This document shows positions 34,600 to 44,079 of a stretch of DNA of 64,000 bases, piece by piece; position 1 is the first letter of the stretch, and each line of letters begins with the position of its first letter. The notes beneath the pieces are model-generated. The model saw only the letters and a program-made list of their open reading frames with translations, searched no databases and was not told the origin of the DNA. This DNA is from Pseudomonas viridiflava (lineage in GTDB: Bacteria > Pseudomonadota > Gammaproteobacteria > Pseudomonadales > Pseudomonadaceae). The DNA lies in contig NZ_UTHA01000227.1 in the NCBI RefSeq assembly GCF_900582195.1, positions 124,001 through 188,000 on the forward strand, read 5' to 3'. Made by a program: the position numbers and the translations under genes.

Positions 34600-36891
34600 T
34601 TACAGCAACTCGAAGCTCTGCTGCGTCACGTCCTGGGAATCCAGGCCGATCTGCACGTTGAACTTGCCAGGCTCTGCCGCGTACTTGAGCTGGGCGTTGT
34701 AGAACTTCAGGTCATCCTCGGTGATGGTGAAGTGCACGACTTTCTGTTCACCGGCCTTGAGCATGATCTTCTGGAAGTTCTTCAACTCCTTCACCGGGCG
34801 GATCATCGAGCCGGTGACGTCCTGGATGTACAACTGCACCACGGTTTCGCCGTCACGCTTGCCGGTGTTTTTCAGCATGACACTGGCGTCGAGCTTGCCG
34901 GTGGCGTTGAGGGTGGTCGATGACAGCGCCATGTCGCTCAGGGCGAATTGGGTGTAGCTCAGGCCATAACCGAACGGGAACAGTGGGCCCGTGGTGTCAT
35001 CGAAATACTGCGAGGTGTAGTTGCCCGGTTTGCCCGGCGTGAACGGCCGGCCAATGCTCAGGTGGTTGTAGTAGGTCGGGATCTGGCCCACGGAGCGCGG
35101 GAAGGTCACCGGCAGTTTGCCCGACGGGTTGTAGTCGCCGAACAGCACGTCGGCGATGGCGTTGCCGCCCTCGGTGCCGCTGAACCAGGTTTCCAGAATC
35201 GCGTCAGCCGACTGGTTCTCTTCGAGAATGGTCAGCGGGCGGCCGTTCATCAGCACCAATACCAGCGGCTTGCCGGTGGCTTTCAGCGCGCGGATCAGCT
35301 CGCGCTGGGTTTCCGGGATGTTCAGGTCGGTGCGGCTGGAGGACTCGTGGGACATGCCACGGGATTCGCCTACCGCTGCCACGATCACGTCAGCGTCCTT
35401 GGCAGCTTTTACTGCTTCGTCGATCAGCACGTTGGCCGGGCGCGGATCATCGATGACTTCCGGGGCATCGAAGTTGAGGAAGTTCAGGTAGTCGAGCACC
35501 TTCTTGTCGCTGGTGATGTTGGCGCCACGGGCGTAGATCAGGTTCGACTTGTTGCCGATCACCGAACTCATGCCATCGAACAGCGTCACCGATTGCGCAG
35601 GACGCCCGGCGGCAGCCCAACTGCCCATCATGTCGATCGGCGCTTTGGCCAGCGGGCCGACCAGCGCGACTTTTGCGTCTTTCTTCAGCGGCAGCGTTTC
35701 GTTCTGGTTCTTCAGCAACACCAGACTGCGACGCGCCACTTCACGGGCCTCGGCGCGGTGCAGACGGCTCTCGGCGTAAGTGTCGGCCGGGTCATCTTCG
35801 GCTTTGCCGATGCGCAGGTACGGGTCCTTGAACAGGCCCATGTCGTACTTGGCCGCGAGCACTTCACGCACGGCGTTGTCGATGTCTTTCTGTTCGATCT
35901 CGCCGGACTTGAGCAGCCCCGGCAGCTCTTTGCCGTACAGGGTGTCGTTCATGCTCATGTCGATGCCGGCCTTGATCGCCAGCTTCGCCGCTTCACGACC
36001 GTCGCGGGCCACGCCGTGCTTGATCAGTTCGAAGATCGCGCCGTGGTCGCTGACCGCCAGGCCTTTGAAGCCCCAGTCGCGGCGCAGCAGATCATTCATC
36101 AGCCAGGTGTTGGCGGTGGCCGGAATGCCGTTGATCGAGTTCAACGCAACCATCACGCCACCGGCGCCAGCATCGATCGCAGCGCGGTACGGCGGCAGGT
36201 AATCCTGGTACATCTTCACCGGACTCATGTCGACGGTGTTGTAGTCGCGACCGCCCTCGACAGCGCCGTACAGGGCGAAGTGCTTGACGCTGGCCATGAT
36301 GCTGTCGGCCGCACTCGGGGTGGCGCCCTGATAGGCGCGAACCATGACGCCGGCGATGCGCGAGGTCAGGTAGGTGTCTTCACCGAAACCTTCGGAACTG
36401 CGGCCCCAGCGTGGATCGCGGGAGATGTCGACCATCGGCGCGAAGGTGATGTCGAGGCTGTCGGCGGCGGCTTCTTTCGCGGCAACGCGACCGGACTGGC
36501 CGATGGCGTCCATGTCCCAGCTCGAGGCGAGGGCCAGCGGAATCGGGAAAATCGTACGGTGACCGTGGATCACGTCGTACGCGAAAAACATCGGAATCTT
36601 CAGGCGGCTGCGCATGGCAGCGTCCTGCATCGGACGGTTTTCCGGGCGGGTGATCGAGTTGAACGTGCCGCCGATGTTGCCGGCGGCGATCTCTTTGCGG
36701 ATCAGCTCACGCGGCATTTCCGGGCCGATGCTGATCAGGCGCAACTGGCCGATCTTTTCATCGAGGGTCATTTGCTTCATCAGATTGCTGATGAACGCGT
36801 CCTTGTTTTCCAGGGGTACCGGGGTCGTGGCGGCCAATACTTGATGACTGGCCAGGCTGACGAACAGACCCAGCAAACACAGCTTCTTCAT
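34600..36891 (-). CDS. bglX: periplasmic beta-glucosidase BglX (GH3)
   Basis: This 763-residue precursor has a signal peptide (MKKLCLLGLFVSLASHQVLA). The GH3 N-terminal barrel carries the nucleophile Asp in GLAVSDHGAIFE. A C-terminal alpha/beta domain and a fibronectin-III-like domain (from ~residue 660) follow. It should hydrolyse beta-glucosides in the periplasm. The start ATG 36889-36891 precedes the signal directly; a start ten codons upstream is rejected. It is monocistronic. Confidence 0.93.
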   Translation of the reverse strand: MKKLCLLGLFVSLASHQVLAATTPVPLENKDAFISNLMKQMTLDEKIGQLRLISIGPEMPRELIRKEIAAGNIGGTFNSITRPENRPMQDAAMRSRLKIPMFFAYDVIHGHRTIFPIPLALASSWDMDAIGQSGRVAAKEAAADSLDITFAPMVDISRDPRWGRSSEGFGEDTYLTSRIAGVMVRAYQGATPSAADSIMASVKHFALYGAVEGGRDYNTVDMSPVKMYQDYLPPYRAAIDAGAGGVMVALNSINGIPATANTWLMNDLLRRDWGFKGLAVSDHGAIFELIKHGVARDGREAAKLAIKAGIDMSMNDTLYGKELPGLLKSGEIEQKDIDNAVREVLAAKYDMGLFKDPYLRIGKAEDDPADTYAESRLHRAEAREVARRSLVLLKNQNETLPLKKDAKVALVGPLAKAPIDMMGSWAAAGRPAQSVTLFDGMSSVIGNKSNLIYARGANITSDKKVLDYLNFLNFDAPEVIDDPRPANVLIDEAVKAAKDADVIVAAVGESRGMSHESSSRTDLNIPETQRELIRALKATGKPLVLVLMNGRPLTILEENQSADAILETWFSGTEGGNAIADVLFGDYNPSGKLPVTFPRSVGQIPTYYNHLSIGRPFTPGKPGNYTSQYFDDTTGPLFPFGYGLSYTQFALSDMALSSTTLNATGKLDASVMLKNTGKRDGETVVQLYIQDVTGSMIRPVKELKNFQKIMLKAGEQKVVHFTITEDDLKFYNAQLKYAAEPGKFNVQIGLDSQDVTQQSFELL

Positions 36892-37152
36892 GAATAGTTT
36901 TCTCAAGGGCCCAAGCGGCAATGCAACGCCGGCCAGCCAAAATTTAGGGAGCGACTATTGTTGTTCGGGTACAGGCTCAAAGAAACAGAGCCAAAAACGG
37001 CAGCCGACACTTGGCCGCCTGATCACGCAGGGCACTTTTTAGCCCATTGCCCCGTCGTAATCCAGCGACGCGGCCGATTATGCCCCAAGAGCCCGCTGAG
37101 AATGTTTCGCGCTCGGTTTTTATAATGATATGTGCCAAGGAGCATCACTGCG

Positions 37153-37761
37153 ATGAATGTAAGCCCAACCAATCGCTCGCGTTTGCAGGTCGCCACGCTG
37201 ATCGTGCTGGCCACGCTGTTGACCGCGTGCGGCGTCAACAATATCCCGACCCTCGACGAACAGGCCAAGGCTGCATGGGGCCAGGTGCAGAACCAGTACC
37301 AGCGCCGCGCCGACCTGATCCCCAATCTGGTAGAAACGGTGAAAGGTTATGCAGCTCACGAGCAGGAAACGCTGACCGCAGTGATCGAGGCGCGGGCGAA
37401 AGCCACGTCGATCCAGGTCGACGCCAGCACCCTCGACAATCCGGAAAAACTCAAGCAGTTCCAGCAGGCGCAGGATCAACTGACCGGAGCGTTGAGCCGC
37501 TTGATGGTGGTGTCCGAGCGCTATCCGGACCTGAAGGCCAACCAGAACTTTCTCGCCCTGCAATCGCAACTTGAAGGCACGGAAAACCGCATCGCCGTGG
37601 CGCGCCGCGATTTCATTCTGGCGGTGCAGAAGTACAACACCGAGATTCGTACCTTCCCCGGTCGCCTCTGGCACAGCGTGATGTACAGCGACCTGCCGAT
37701 CCGTGAAACCTTTGAAGCCACCACGCCTGGCGCGGAAAAGGCCCCGGAAGTGAAATTCTGA
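37153..37761 (+). CDS. LemA-family lipoprotein
   Basis: This 202-residue protein has an N-terminal signal with lipobox TLLTAC (Cys26) and then the helical LemA domain, seen as AWGQVQNQYQRRADLIPNLV and AAHEQETLTAVIEARAKA. LemA proteins are membrane-anchored helical bundles of unclear function. The start ATG 37153 follows AAGGAG; the frame is also open further left. A TATAAT box lies at 37121-37126. Two TPM-domain genes follow on the same strand, an arrangement seen in many bacteria. Confidence 0.9.
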   Translation: MNVSPTNRSRLQVATLIVLATLLTACGVNNIPTLDEQAKAAWGQVQNQYQRRADLIPNLVETVKGYAAHEQETLTAVIEARAKATSIQVDASTLDNPEKLKQFQQAQDQLTGALSRLMVVSERYPDLKANQNFLALQSQLEGTENRIAVARRDFILAVQKYNTEIRTFPGRLWHSVMYSDLPIRETFEATTPGAEKAPEVKF

Positions 37762-37774
37762 TTCGAGGTTGTCC

Positions 37775-38530
37775 ATGCGCGTGTTGAAGATGGGCCTGGT
37801 GCTGATGTTGTGGCTGTTCGCCGTCAGCGCCCGGGCCGAGTTGACGTTCCCGGCGCTGAGCGGGCGAGTGGTGGACGAAGCGCAGATGCTCGAGCCGTCG
37901 GTGCGCGCGCAACTGAGCCAGCAGTTGCAGGCCCACGAACAGGCGACCGGCGAGCAACTGGTCGTCGTCACGGTGCCGGATCTGCAAGGCACGACCATCG
38001 AGGACTTCGGCGTTCAGCTCGGCCGCCATTGGGCGATTGGGCAAAAGGACAAGAACAACGGCGCGCTGCTGATCGTCGCCCGTGACGAGCGCAAACTGCG
38101 CATCGAAGTCGGTTACGGTCTGGAAGACCGGCTGACCGATGCGCAGTCTTCAGTGATCATTCATCAAGTGATCACGCCCGCATTCAAGAATGGCAATTTC
38201 AGCAAAGGCATCAGCGACGGGGTGGCGGCGATGCTGGTGGTGCTGGGCGGAAATCCCCTCGACGAGCCGTCGACGGTGTATGAATCGAGCGGTGATCCGT
38301 CCGCTGATTTCATCTCGCGGCATCCCGGGTTGTTCGTGTTTTTGGTGATGTTGTTCATCCTGACGGTGTTTGTCTGCCAGATGCTCGGTATCCTGCCTGC
38401 CGGCCGGGGTGGCTCCGGAGGAGGGGGCGGCTTTGGCGGTGGTGGCGGTTTTGGTGGCGGCGGTGGAGGCGGAGGCTTCAGCGGCGGCGGGGGCAGTTTC
38501 GGCGGCGGTGGTTCGTCCGGCGGCTGGTGA
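37775..38530 (+). CDS. TPM-domain (YgcG-like) membrane protein with Gly-rich tail
   Basis: This 251-residue protein has a signal peptide (ending SARA). The TPM_phosphatase domain is at ~25-145 (GRVVDEAQMLEPSV, IEDFGVQLGRHWAIGQKDKNNG, LRIEVGYGLEDRLTD). One membrane helix (~190-210) and a Gly/Phe/Ser-rich tail from ~215 follow. This is the standard YgcG architecture. It begins 13 bp after lemA and likely acts with LemA at the inner membrane. Biochemical role is unknown. Confidence 0.9.
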   Translation: MRVLKMGLVLMLWLFAVSARAELTFPALSGRVVDEAQMLEPSVRAQLSQQLQAHEQATGEQLVVVTVPDLQGTTIEDFGVQLGRHWAIGQKDKNNGALLIVARDERKLRIEVGYGLEDRLTDAQSSVIIHQVITPAFKNGNFSKGISDGVAAMLVVLGGNPLDEPSTVYESSGDPSADFISRHPGLFVFLVMLFILTVFVCQMLGILPAGRGGSGGGGGFGGGGGFGGGGGGGGFSGGGGSFGGGGSSGGW

Positions 38531-38563
38531 TATCAGAAGAATAATGAGCAGGCACTTTTCAAC

Positions 38564-39181
38564 ATGGCACTACTGACCGAACACGAACAACGCAAAGTCG
38601 CCGAGGCGATTGCCCGGGTCGAGCGTGACACCGATGCCGAACTGGTGACGGTGCTCGCGGCGCGCGCTGATGATTACGCGTACATCCCGCTGCTGTGGGC
38701 GAGCCTCTTGGCACTGGTGGTGCCGGGCGTCGTGCACTATCTGACCGGGTGGCTGACCCTGCGCAGTCTGCTGTTGGTGCAGTGGGGAGCGTTTATCGTG
38801 CTGTGCCTGCTGTTTCGTCTGCCGAAAATCACCACCCATCTGATTCCGCGCCGCGTCAGGCATTGGCGCGCGTCAAACCTGGCGCGGCGGCAGTTTCTCG
38901 AGCAGAACCTGCATCACACGGTGGGTAGTACCGGCATGCTGATTTTTGTCTGCGAGGCGGAGCGGTATGTGGAGATTCTGGTGGATGAGGGGATTTCCAA
39001 GCGGCTCGATAATAAATCCTGGGATGCCATTGTCGCGGCGTTTACCGATCAGGTGCGTCAGGGGCGCACGCTGGAGGGGTTTGTGACGTGTATTGAGGCG
39101 TGTGGGGAATTGCTGAAGGTGCATGTGCCGGTGACGCAGGTGAGGAATGAGTTGCCGAATCGTCTAGTGGTGTTGGCCTGA
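38564..39181 (+). CDS. second TPM-domain membrane protein
   Basis: This 205-residue protein has no signal peptide. A TPM-like domain is split around two membrane helices (~45-62 and ~68-86). The later part has the TPM motifs HHTVGSTGMLIFVCEAERYV, VDEGISKRLD and WDAIVAAFTDQVRQG. It lies 33 bp after the Gly-rich TPM gene. Together with LemA it completes a three-gene envelope cluster common in Proteobacteria. Function unknown. Confidence 0.87.
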   Translation: MALLTEHEQRKVAEAIARVERDTDAELVTVLAARADDYAYIPLLWASLLALVVPGVVHYLTGWLTLRSLLLVQWGAFIVLCLLFRLPKITTHLIPRRVRHWRASNLARRQFLEQNLHHTVGSTGMLIFVCEAERYVEILVDEGISKRLDNKSWDAIVAAFTDQVRQGRTLEGFVTCIEACGELLKVHVPVTQVRNELPNRLVVLA

Positions 39182-39184
39182 AAG

Positions 39185-39361
39185 CCCCTCACCCCAGCCC
39201 TCTCCCGGTGGGAGAGGGGGCCGACCGAGGTGTCTTGCGCTCGACATCGACCTGAAGAACCGTGTCGATTATGGATTCAAGGCAAATCGTTCAAGTCGGC
39301 GTATCTCGTCAATATCCCCCAATCAGTCCCCTCTCCCTCCGGGAGAGGGTTAGGGTGAGGG
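39185..39361. repeat. CCCTCACCC...GGGTGAGGG element, copy 3 of 4 (longest)
   Basis: The ends CCCCTCACCCCAGCCCTCTC and GGGAGAGGGTTAGGGTGAGG are inverted. The spacer combines GACCGAGGTGTC on the left with GTCGGCGTATC on the right, as if carrying parts of both orientations. Confidence 0.85.
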
Positions 39362-39461
39362 CCGCTTTCAAACCGTTCGGTAAATAAGAGCGTGTCCCCA
39401 ACCCCCATCCCCCCTAAAATACCCGCCATTCCCGATTTCGCCCGTCCGAGGCCGCTTTTCC

Positions 39462-40679
39462 ATGTCCGTTACTGCCCCTGCCACCAAACCCGCGCCCGAT
39501 CACCACGCCCAGTTCATCGAGCTGCTGCAAACCAGCCTTGACCAGAACGGCTTCATCAAACTGGTGCTGGCCAAGTACGTCGGTGAAGAAGCGGATCTGC
39601 AGCGGGTCATCATCAAACCGGTGACGGTCAAGGCGCAGCCGAACCTGTCGTTCGTCTATCGCTACAAAACCCGTGACATCACCAAAAACCTGCCCTTGGT
39701 TGAAGGTGTGGCGGCGATTGCAGAGCTGCTGCCGGCCTCTTTCAAAAATGCGCATTTACTCGCGGTGACTGATGAAGCCCAGCTCGAATACAGCAAAAAG
39801 GGCAAGCCTTCGCTGTTCAAGAGCAAACCTCAGCAACTGCGCGAAGCACCGTCTGCGGAGCACAACCGCGAGAAAAACCGCTTCCTTGAATTAAGCCGAC
39901 CGTTCCTCAAGGATCTGGGCGTGACCAACGCGCAGCATGAGCTGATCCCGGCGATGTCGCGCAAGTGGAAGCAGATCAACAAGTTCATCGAGGTGTTCAG
40001 CCATGCCCTGACCTCGTCACCGCTGGCGCTGGACAAGCCGGTGCGGGTAGCGGATTTCGGTTCGGGCAAGGGCTATCTGACGTTCGCGATTCACGACTAC
40101 CTGCGCAACACCTTGAAAGCCGAGGGTGAAGTGACCGGCGTCGAGCTGCGTGAGGAAATGGTCAACCTGTGCAACGCCGCGGCGGCGAAACTCGATCATC
40201 CGGGGCTGGTGTTCAAGTGCGGTGATGTGCGCAGCGTGGCGCCGAGCGAGCTGGACGTGATGATCGCCCTGCATGCCTGCGACATTGCCACCGACTACGC
40301 GATCCACACGGGCATCCGCTCGGGCGCATCGATCATCATGTGTTCGCCATGCTGCCACAAACAGATCCGCCTGCAGATCCAGAGCCCGGCGCTGCTCAAA
40401 CCGATGCTGCAATACGGTTTGCACCTTGGTCAGCAAGCGGAAATGGTCACCGACAGTTTGCGTGCGTTGTTTCTGGAGGCCTGCGGGTATGAGACCAAGG
40501 TGTTCGAGTTCATTTCGCTGGAGCACACCAACAAGAACAAGATGATTCTCGCGGTGAAACGCGCCGAGCCGGTAGACCCGGCGCAGTTGTTGGTGAAGAT
40601 CGAAGAGTTGAAGGCCTTCTACAACATCAGCGAGCACTGCCTGGAAACCTTGCTGCGCACTGATGGTTTCCTGGCCTGA
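39462..40679 (+). CDS. SAM-dependent methyltransferase (Methyltransf_32-like)
   Basis: This 405-residue protein has an N-terminal ~180-residue region with IIKPVTVKAQPNLSFVYRYK. A Rossmann methyltransferase domain with SAM motif VADFGSGKGYLTFAIHDYL (~194-212) follows. Further on are the acidic motif VTGVELREEMVNLC, IALHACDIATDYA and the unusual MCSPCCHKQI. The CSPCCHK segment marks the METTL25/RRNAD1-like group (PF13679). The substrate is unknown; rRNA or protein are possibilities. It is monocistronic. Confidence 0.83.
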   Translation: MSVTAPATKPAPDHHAQFIELLQTSLDQNGFIKLVLAKYVGEEADLQRVIIKPVTVKAQPNLSFVYRYKTRDITKNLPLVEGVAAIAELLPASFKNAHLLAVTDEAQLEYSKKGKPSLFKSKPQQLREAPSAEHNREKNRFLELSRPFLKDLGVTNAQHELIPAMSRKWKQINKFIEVFSHALTSSPLALDKPVRVADFGSGKGYLTFAIHDYLRNTLKAEGEVTGVELREEMVNLCNAAAAKLDHPGLVFKCGDVRSVAPSELDVMIALHACDIATDYAIHTGIRSGASIIMCSPCCHKQIRLQIQSPALLKPMLQYGLHLGQQAEMVTDSLRALFLEACGYETKVFEFISLEHTNKNKMILAVKRAEPVDPAQLLVKIEELKAFYNISEHCLETLLRTDGFLA

Positions 40680-40781
40680 CGGCCATCTGAAGTTCAGTCT
40701 GTAGTAGCCGCTTGTTACCCGAGCCGCTGGATAAGGTCTACCTTCAATGTTCCCAGGTAATTTCCAGAGGAGTCCTCCCCC

Positions 40782-41363
40782 ATGGCCGCGAAAAAGATCC
40801 TGATGCTGGTCGGCGATTACGTCGAAGACTACGAAGTGATGGTGCCGTTCCAGGCCCTGCAAATGGTCGGTCACACCGTCCACGCCGTGTGCCCGGACAA
40901 GGCTGCCGGCCAGACCGTGCGCACTGCGATCCATGACTTCGAAGGCGACCAGACCTACAGCGAAAAGCCCGGTCACCTGTTCGCCCTCAACTTCGACTTT
41001 GCCAAGGTCAGCGAGGCCGATTACGACGCGCTGTTGATCCCCGGCGGGCGTGCGCCGGAGTACCTGCGCCTGAACGAAAAAGTCCTCGATCTGGTGCGCG
41101 CTTTCGACAAGGCAGGCAAGCCGATTGCCGCGGTCTGCCACGGCGCGCAATTGCTGGCGGCGGCGGGTGTTCTTGAAGGCCGCGAATGCAGCGCCTATCC
41201 GGCCTGCGCCCCCGAAGTGCGACTGGCGGGCGGTACGTACATCGACATCCCGGTGACGGACGGCCATGTTCAAGGCAATCTGGCCACAGCTCCGGCATGG
41301 CCGGCGCATCCAAACTGGCTGGCCGGTTTCCTTGGCTTGCTCGGCACTAAAATCACCCTGTAA
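40782..41363 (+). CDS. DJ-1/PfpI-family protein
   Basis: This 193-residue flavodoxin-like protein has the nucleophile elbow AAVCHGAQLLA (Cys119-His120) and the early acidic residue of the DJ-1/PfpI catalytic triad region. LLIPGGRAPEYLR is the family's GGR loop. Members include glyoxalase III-type and protease-like proteins with stress roles. It begins behind GAGGAG and is followed 13 bp later by an RHH gene. The precise activity is not defined. Confidence 0.9.
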   Translation: MAAKKILMLVGDYVEDYEVMVPFQALQMVGHTVHAVCPDKAAGQTVRTAIHDFEGDQTYSEKPGHLFALNFDFAKVSEADYDALLIPGGRAPEYLRLNEKVLDLVRAFDKAGKPIAAVCHGAQLLAAAGVLEGRECSAYPACAPEVRLAGGTYIDIPVTDGHVQGNLATAPAWPAHPNWLAGFLGLLGTKITL

Positions 41364-41376
41364 CGAGGATTCGCCG

Positions 41377-41682
41377 ATGTGCGAGCTCTACGTCAAGGCT
41401 GACCCGATTCTCTACGAGTCACGCTCGCGCTCGCTGCGCATCTGTGGCGTGGTGACGACGTTGCGCCTGGAGAATCAGTTCTGGGACATCCTCAGTGAAA
41501 TCGCCGAGGTCGACGGCATGACCACCAACCAGTTGATCACCAAGCTGTATGAAGAGGTGATGGATTATCGCGGCGAAGTAGTCAATTTTGCCTCGTTCTT
41601 GCGGGTAAGTTGTACGCGCTATCTGAGTCAGCGGCGGGTGAGTGCGCCGGAGTTGTCGGTGGTGCGGGCGGTGGTGAAATAA
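41377..41682 (+). CDS. ribbon-helix-helix domain protein, 101 aa
   Basis: The start ATG 41377 follows ACGAGG. The protein begins MCELYVKADPILYESRSRSL. It contains an RHH-type DNA-binding fold: beta strand SLRICGVVTTLRLE then helices FWDILSEIAEVDGMTTNQLI and a C-terminal helix. It matches the RHH_4/arylsulfate-sulfotransferase-like group found in Pseudomonas. It may be a transcription factor and could share the DJ-1 gene's transcript. Target unknown. Confidence 0.83.
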   Translation: MCELYVKADPILYESRSRSLRICGVVTTLRLENQFWDILSEIAEVDGMTTNQLITKLYEEVMDYRGEVVNFASFLRVSCTRYLSQRRVSAPELSVVRAVVK

Positions 41683-41701
41683 CCAGCACCGAGTTGCCTC
41701 A

Positions 41702-41784
41702 TTCGCGAGCAGGCTCGCTCCCACTTTCAACCGCGTTCTCCCACTGGAATACGCTCAAATGTGGGAGCGAGCTTGCTCGCGAAG
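41702..41784. repeat. REP pair (REPIN)
   Basis: An inverted element at 41702-41724 and a direct element at 41760-41784 lie between the RHH gene and yegP. Confidence 0.9.
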
Positions 41785-41865
41785 GGGCCGGTACAGGCGA
41801 CAGATATTCCGGACTGGTCTTTACTCTGAAGCGCGAAACCTCTCAATCGCCAAGGAGAAACGAGC

Positions 41866-42210
41866 ATGTCCGGATGGTACGAAATCAGTAAAAGCAGCAA
41901 CGGCCAGTTCAGGTTCGTGCTGAAAGCGGCGAATGCCGAAACGATTCTGACCAGCGAACTCTATACCACTCGCGCAGCGGCCGACGGCGGCATCGCGGCG
42001 GTGCAAACCAATAGCCCGCTGGATGAACGCTACGAGAAGAAGTCGACAAAGGACGGCCATCCGTATTTCAACCTGAAAGCGGCCAATCATCAGGTTATCG
42101 GCAGCAGTGAATCCTATTCCTCGGAAGCGGCGTGCGATAAGGGCATTGCCAGTGTGAAGGCGAACGGTCCGAGCAAAGTGATCAAGGACAAGACCTTGCC
42201 GGTTCTCTGA
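41866..42210 (+). CDS. YegP-family (DUF1508) protein
   Basis: This 114-residue protein is made of two tandem DUF1508 repeats: YEISKSSNGQFRFVLKAANAE (residues ~5-25) and YEKKSTKDGHPYFNLKAANHQ (~56-76), each followed by an ETI/VIGSSE strand and a helix of the type AAxxGIAAV. The family is small, cytosolic and of unknown function. It is well expressed-looking, behind AGGAGA, with a palindromic terminator after it. Confidence 0.93.
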   Translation: MSGWYEISKSSNGQFRFVLKAANAETILTSELYTTRAAADGGIAAVQTNSPLDERYEKKSTKDGHPYFNLKAANHQVIGSSESYSSEAACDKGIASVKANGPSKVIKDKTLPVL

Positions 42211-42237
42211 CCTCGCTTTCAAAATCAGTACAAATCC

Positions 42238-42270
42238 CCTGTGGGAGCGAGCTTGCTCCCACAGGTTTTT
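42238..42270 (+). terminator. REP hairpin doubling as terminator after yegP
   Basis: CCTGTGGGAGCGAGC and its complement GCTTGCTCCCACAGG form a nearly perfect hairpin followed by TTTTTG. It is a single REP unit whose tail makes an intrinsic terminator. Confidence 0.7.
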
Positions 42271-42286
42271 GTATATTGCTGGAAGA

Positions 42287-43168
42287 TCAGCGCAGGTTCT
42301 TTAGGATCGTTTGCAGCTGCGTCTGGCCCGCTTCACTCAGCGGAAACACCGGCAAGCGCGGATCGCCTGCTTCAAGCCCGGTCTGGCGCAGCCCGGCTTT
42401 GATCGTCGCCGGCAAACCACCCTTCAAGATGAAATCCAGCAGCGGCAACTGGCGATAGAACAGTTCCCGCGCGCGATCCAGATCACCGGCCATGGCCGCG
42501 TTATAAAGATCCAGGTTCAATTGCGGGATCAAGTTCGGCGCCGCCGTGCACCAGCCTTTCGCTCCGGCAGCAAACGCTTCCAGCGCCAGCGGGTTGCAGC
42601 CGTTGTAGAACGGCACCTGACCCTCGCCGAGCAAGTGCAGCTTGTGCATGCGCTGAATATCGCCGGTGCTCTCCTTGACCATGGTCACGTTTTCCACGGC
42701 ATTGACGATGCGCAGAATCAGATCAACCGACATGTCCGTGCCGCTGGTGGCCGGGTTGTTGTAGAGCATGATCGGCACGCCGATGCGCTCGCCGATGGCG
42801 CGGTAGTGGGCGAGGATTTCCGCCTCGGTGAGTTTCCAGTACGAAGCCGGCAAGACCATCACCACATCGGCGCCATGGGCTTCGGCGAAACGCGCGCGGC
42901 GTACGGCTTTGGCGGTGGTCAGGTCAGACACGCTGACGATGGTCGGCACCCGTTTGGCCACATGCTTGATGCTGAACTCGGCGACCTGATCCCACTCCGC
43001 ATCGCTCAGGTAAGCGCCTTCGCCGGTACTGCCCAATGGCGCGATGGCGTGGACGCCGCTGTCGATCAGGCGATCGATCGATTGACCGAGCGCTGGCAAA
43101 TCCAGCCCTTCGCCATCGGCGCCGAACGGGGTGATGGTGTAGCCGATGATGCCGTGAATAGTGGACAT
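42287..43168 (-). CDS. DapA/NAL-family aldolase (dihydrodipicolinate synthase-like)
   Basis: This 293-residue TIM-barrel lyase has the family's Schiff-base Lys165 (VTMVKESTGD), Tyr136 in LYNNPATSGTD and the GSTGEGAYL loop (46-54). It lies in an operon 22 bp after a class II aldolase gene, both read away from an XRE-cupin regulator. The partner suggests catabolism of a hydroxy/keto acid rather than lysine synthesis. The substrate is not determined. Confidence 0.88.
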   Translation of the reverse strand: MSTIHGIIGYTITPFGADGEGLDLPALGQSIDRLIDSGVHAIAPLGSTGEGAYLSDAEWDQVAEFSIKHVAKRVPTIVSVSDLTTAKAVRRARFAEAHGADVVMVLPASYWKLTEAEILAHYRAIGERIGVPIMLYNNPATSGTDMSVDLILRIVNAVENVTMVKESTGDIQRMHKLHLLGEGQVPFYNGCNPLALEAFAAGAKGWCTAAPNLIPQLNLDLYNAAMAGDLDRARELFYRQLPLLDFILKGGLPATIKAGLRQTGLEAGDPRLPVFPLSEAGQTQLQTILKNLR

Positions 43169-43190
43169 GGGAATCTCTCCGTAACAGGTT

Positions 43191-43973
43191 TCAGTTCAGG
43201 CAATCGGCGTGTTGGCGCAGGTTCTGCCGGGCGTAGTAGTTGAAGGCGGCGGCGTGGCGTTTCGGCTTGGCGATCCAGTCATGCGCCTCGCGGCCCAGCT
43301 CCGGGATGATCGGTTTGATCGTGCCGGCGGCCATCGCCAGCAGTTGCAACTTGGCCGCGCGCTCGATCAGTTGGGCGATGACACACGCCTCTTCAATCGT
43401 CGTGCCGGTCGACAGCTGACCGTGGTGCGAAAGCAGGATCGCGCGTTTGTCGCCCAGTGCACCGGCAATCAGTTCACCTTCTTCATTGCCCACCGGTACG
43501 CCCGGCCAGCCCTCAAGAAATGCGCAGTCGTCGTACAGCGGGCACAGGTCCATGTGGGAGATCTGCAACGGCACCTCCAGCATCGACAGCGCCGCGACGT
43601 GCGTCGGGTGGGTGTGGATGATGCAATTCACATCCGGGCGAGCGCGGTACACCCAACTGTGAAAACGGTTCGCCGGGTTGGCCATGCCGTGACCTTCGAG
43701 AACTTCCAGATCCTCGTTGACCAGCAGCAGATTGCTCGCGGTGATTTCGTCGAATCCCAGGCCCAGTTGCTGAGTGTAATAGGTGCCGGGCTGCGGGCCT
43801 CGGGCGGTGATTTGCCCGGCCAGACCGGAGTCGTGGCCATTCTCGAAGAGAATCCGGCAGGTCAGGGCCAGCTTTTGCCGGTCCGTCCACGTATTATCCG
43901 CGAGGCTTTTTTGCATCTGGGTCAGCGCTTGCTTGACCAGTTGGTCTTTGGGTAGTGCTAATGTCTTGGCCAT
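43191..43973 (-). CDS. class II aldolase/adducin-family protein
   Basis: This 260-residue protein has zinc-ligand motifs HTHPTHVAAL and SHHGQL and an N-terminal helical region (WTDRQKLALTCRILFENGHD). It could be an aldolase, epimerase or decarboxylase of this family. The start ATG 43971-43973 is preferred; upstream residues in frame are not conserved-looking. It is the first gene of a two-gene operon facing a palindromic operator and the divergent XRE-cupin regulator. Confidence 0.86.
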   Translation of the reverse strand: MAKTLALPKDQLVKQALTQMQKSLADNTWTDRQKLALTCRILFENGHDSGLAGQITARGPQPGTYYTQQLGLGFDEITASNLLLVNEDLEVLEGHGMANPANRFHSWVYRARPDVNCIIHTHPTHVAALSMLEVPLQISHMDLCPLYDDCAFLEGWPGVPVGNEEGELIAGALGDKRAILLSHHGQLSTGTTIEEACVIAQLIERAAKLQLLAMAAGTIKPIIPELGREAHDWIAKPKRHAAAFNYYARQNLRQHADCLN

Positions 43974-44018
43974 GTCTGTGTCCTTTGGGTGAGTGCAAAT
44001 GACACGAAAGAGGCTATA

Positions 44019-44033
44019 TGACACAAAGTGTCA
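44019..44033. promoter_or_regulatory. TGACAC-AAA-GTGTCA palindrome in the divergent promoter
   Basis: A perfect 6-bp inverted repeat lies 61 bp before the XRE-cupin start; a further TGACAC half-site is at 44000-44005. It is a likely operator for that regulator. Confidence 0.6.
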
Positions 44034-44079
44034 TTGGCAAGCACAAATTGTCGCTTCCTTGCTGGAATAACCGCCGCGC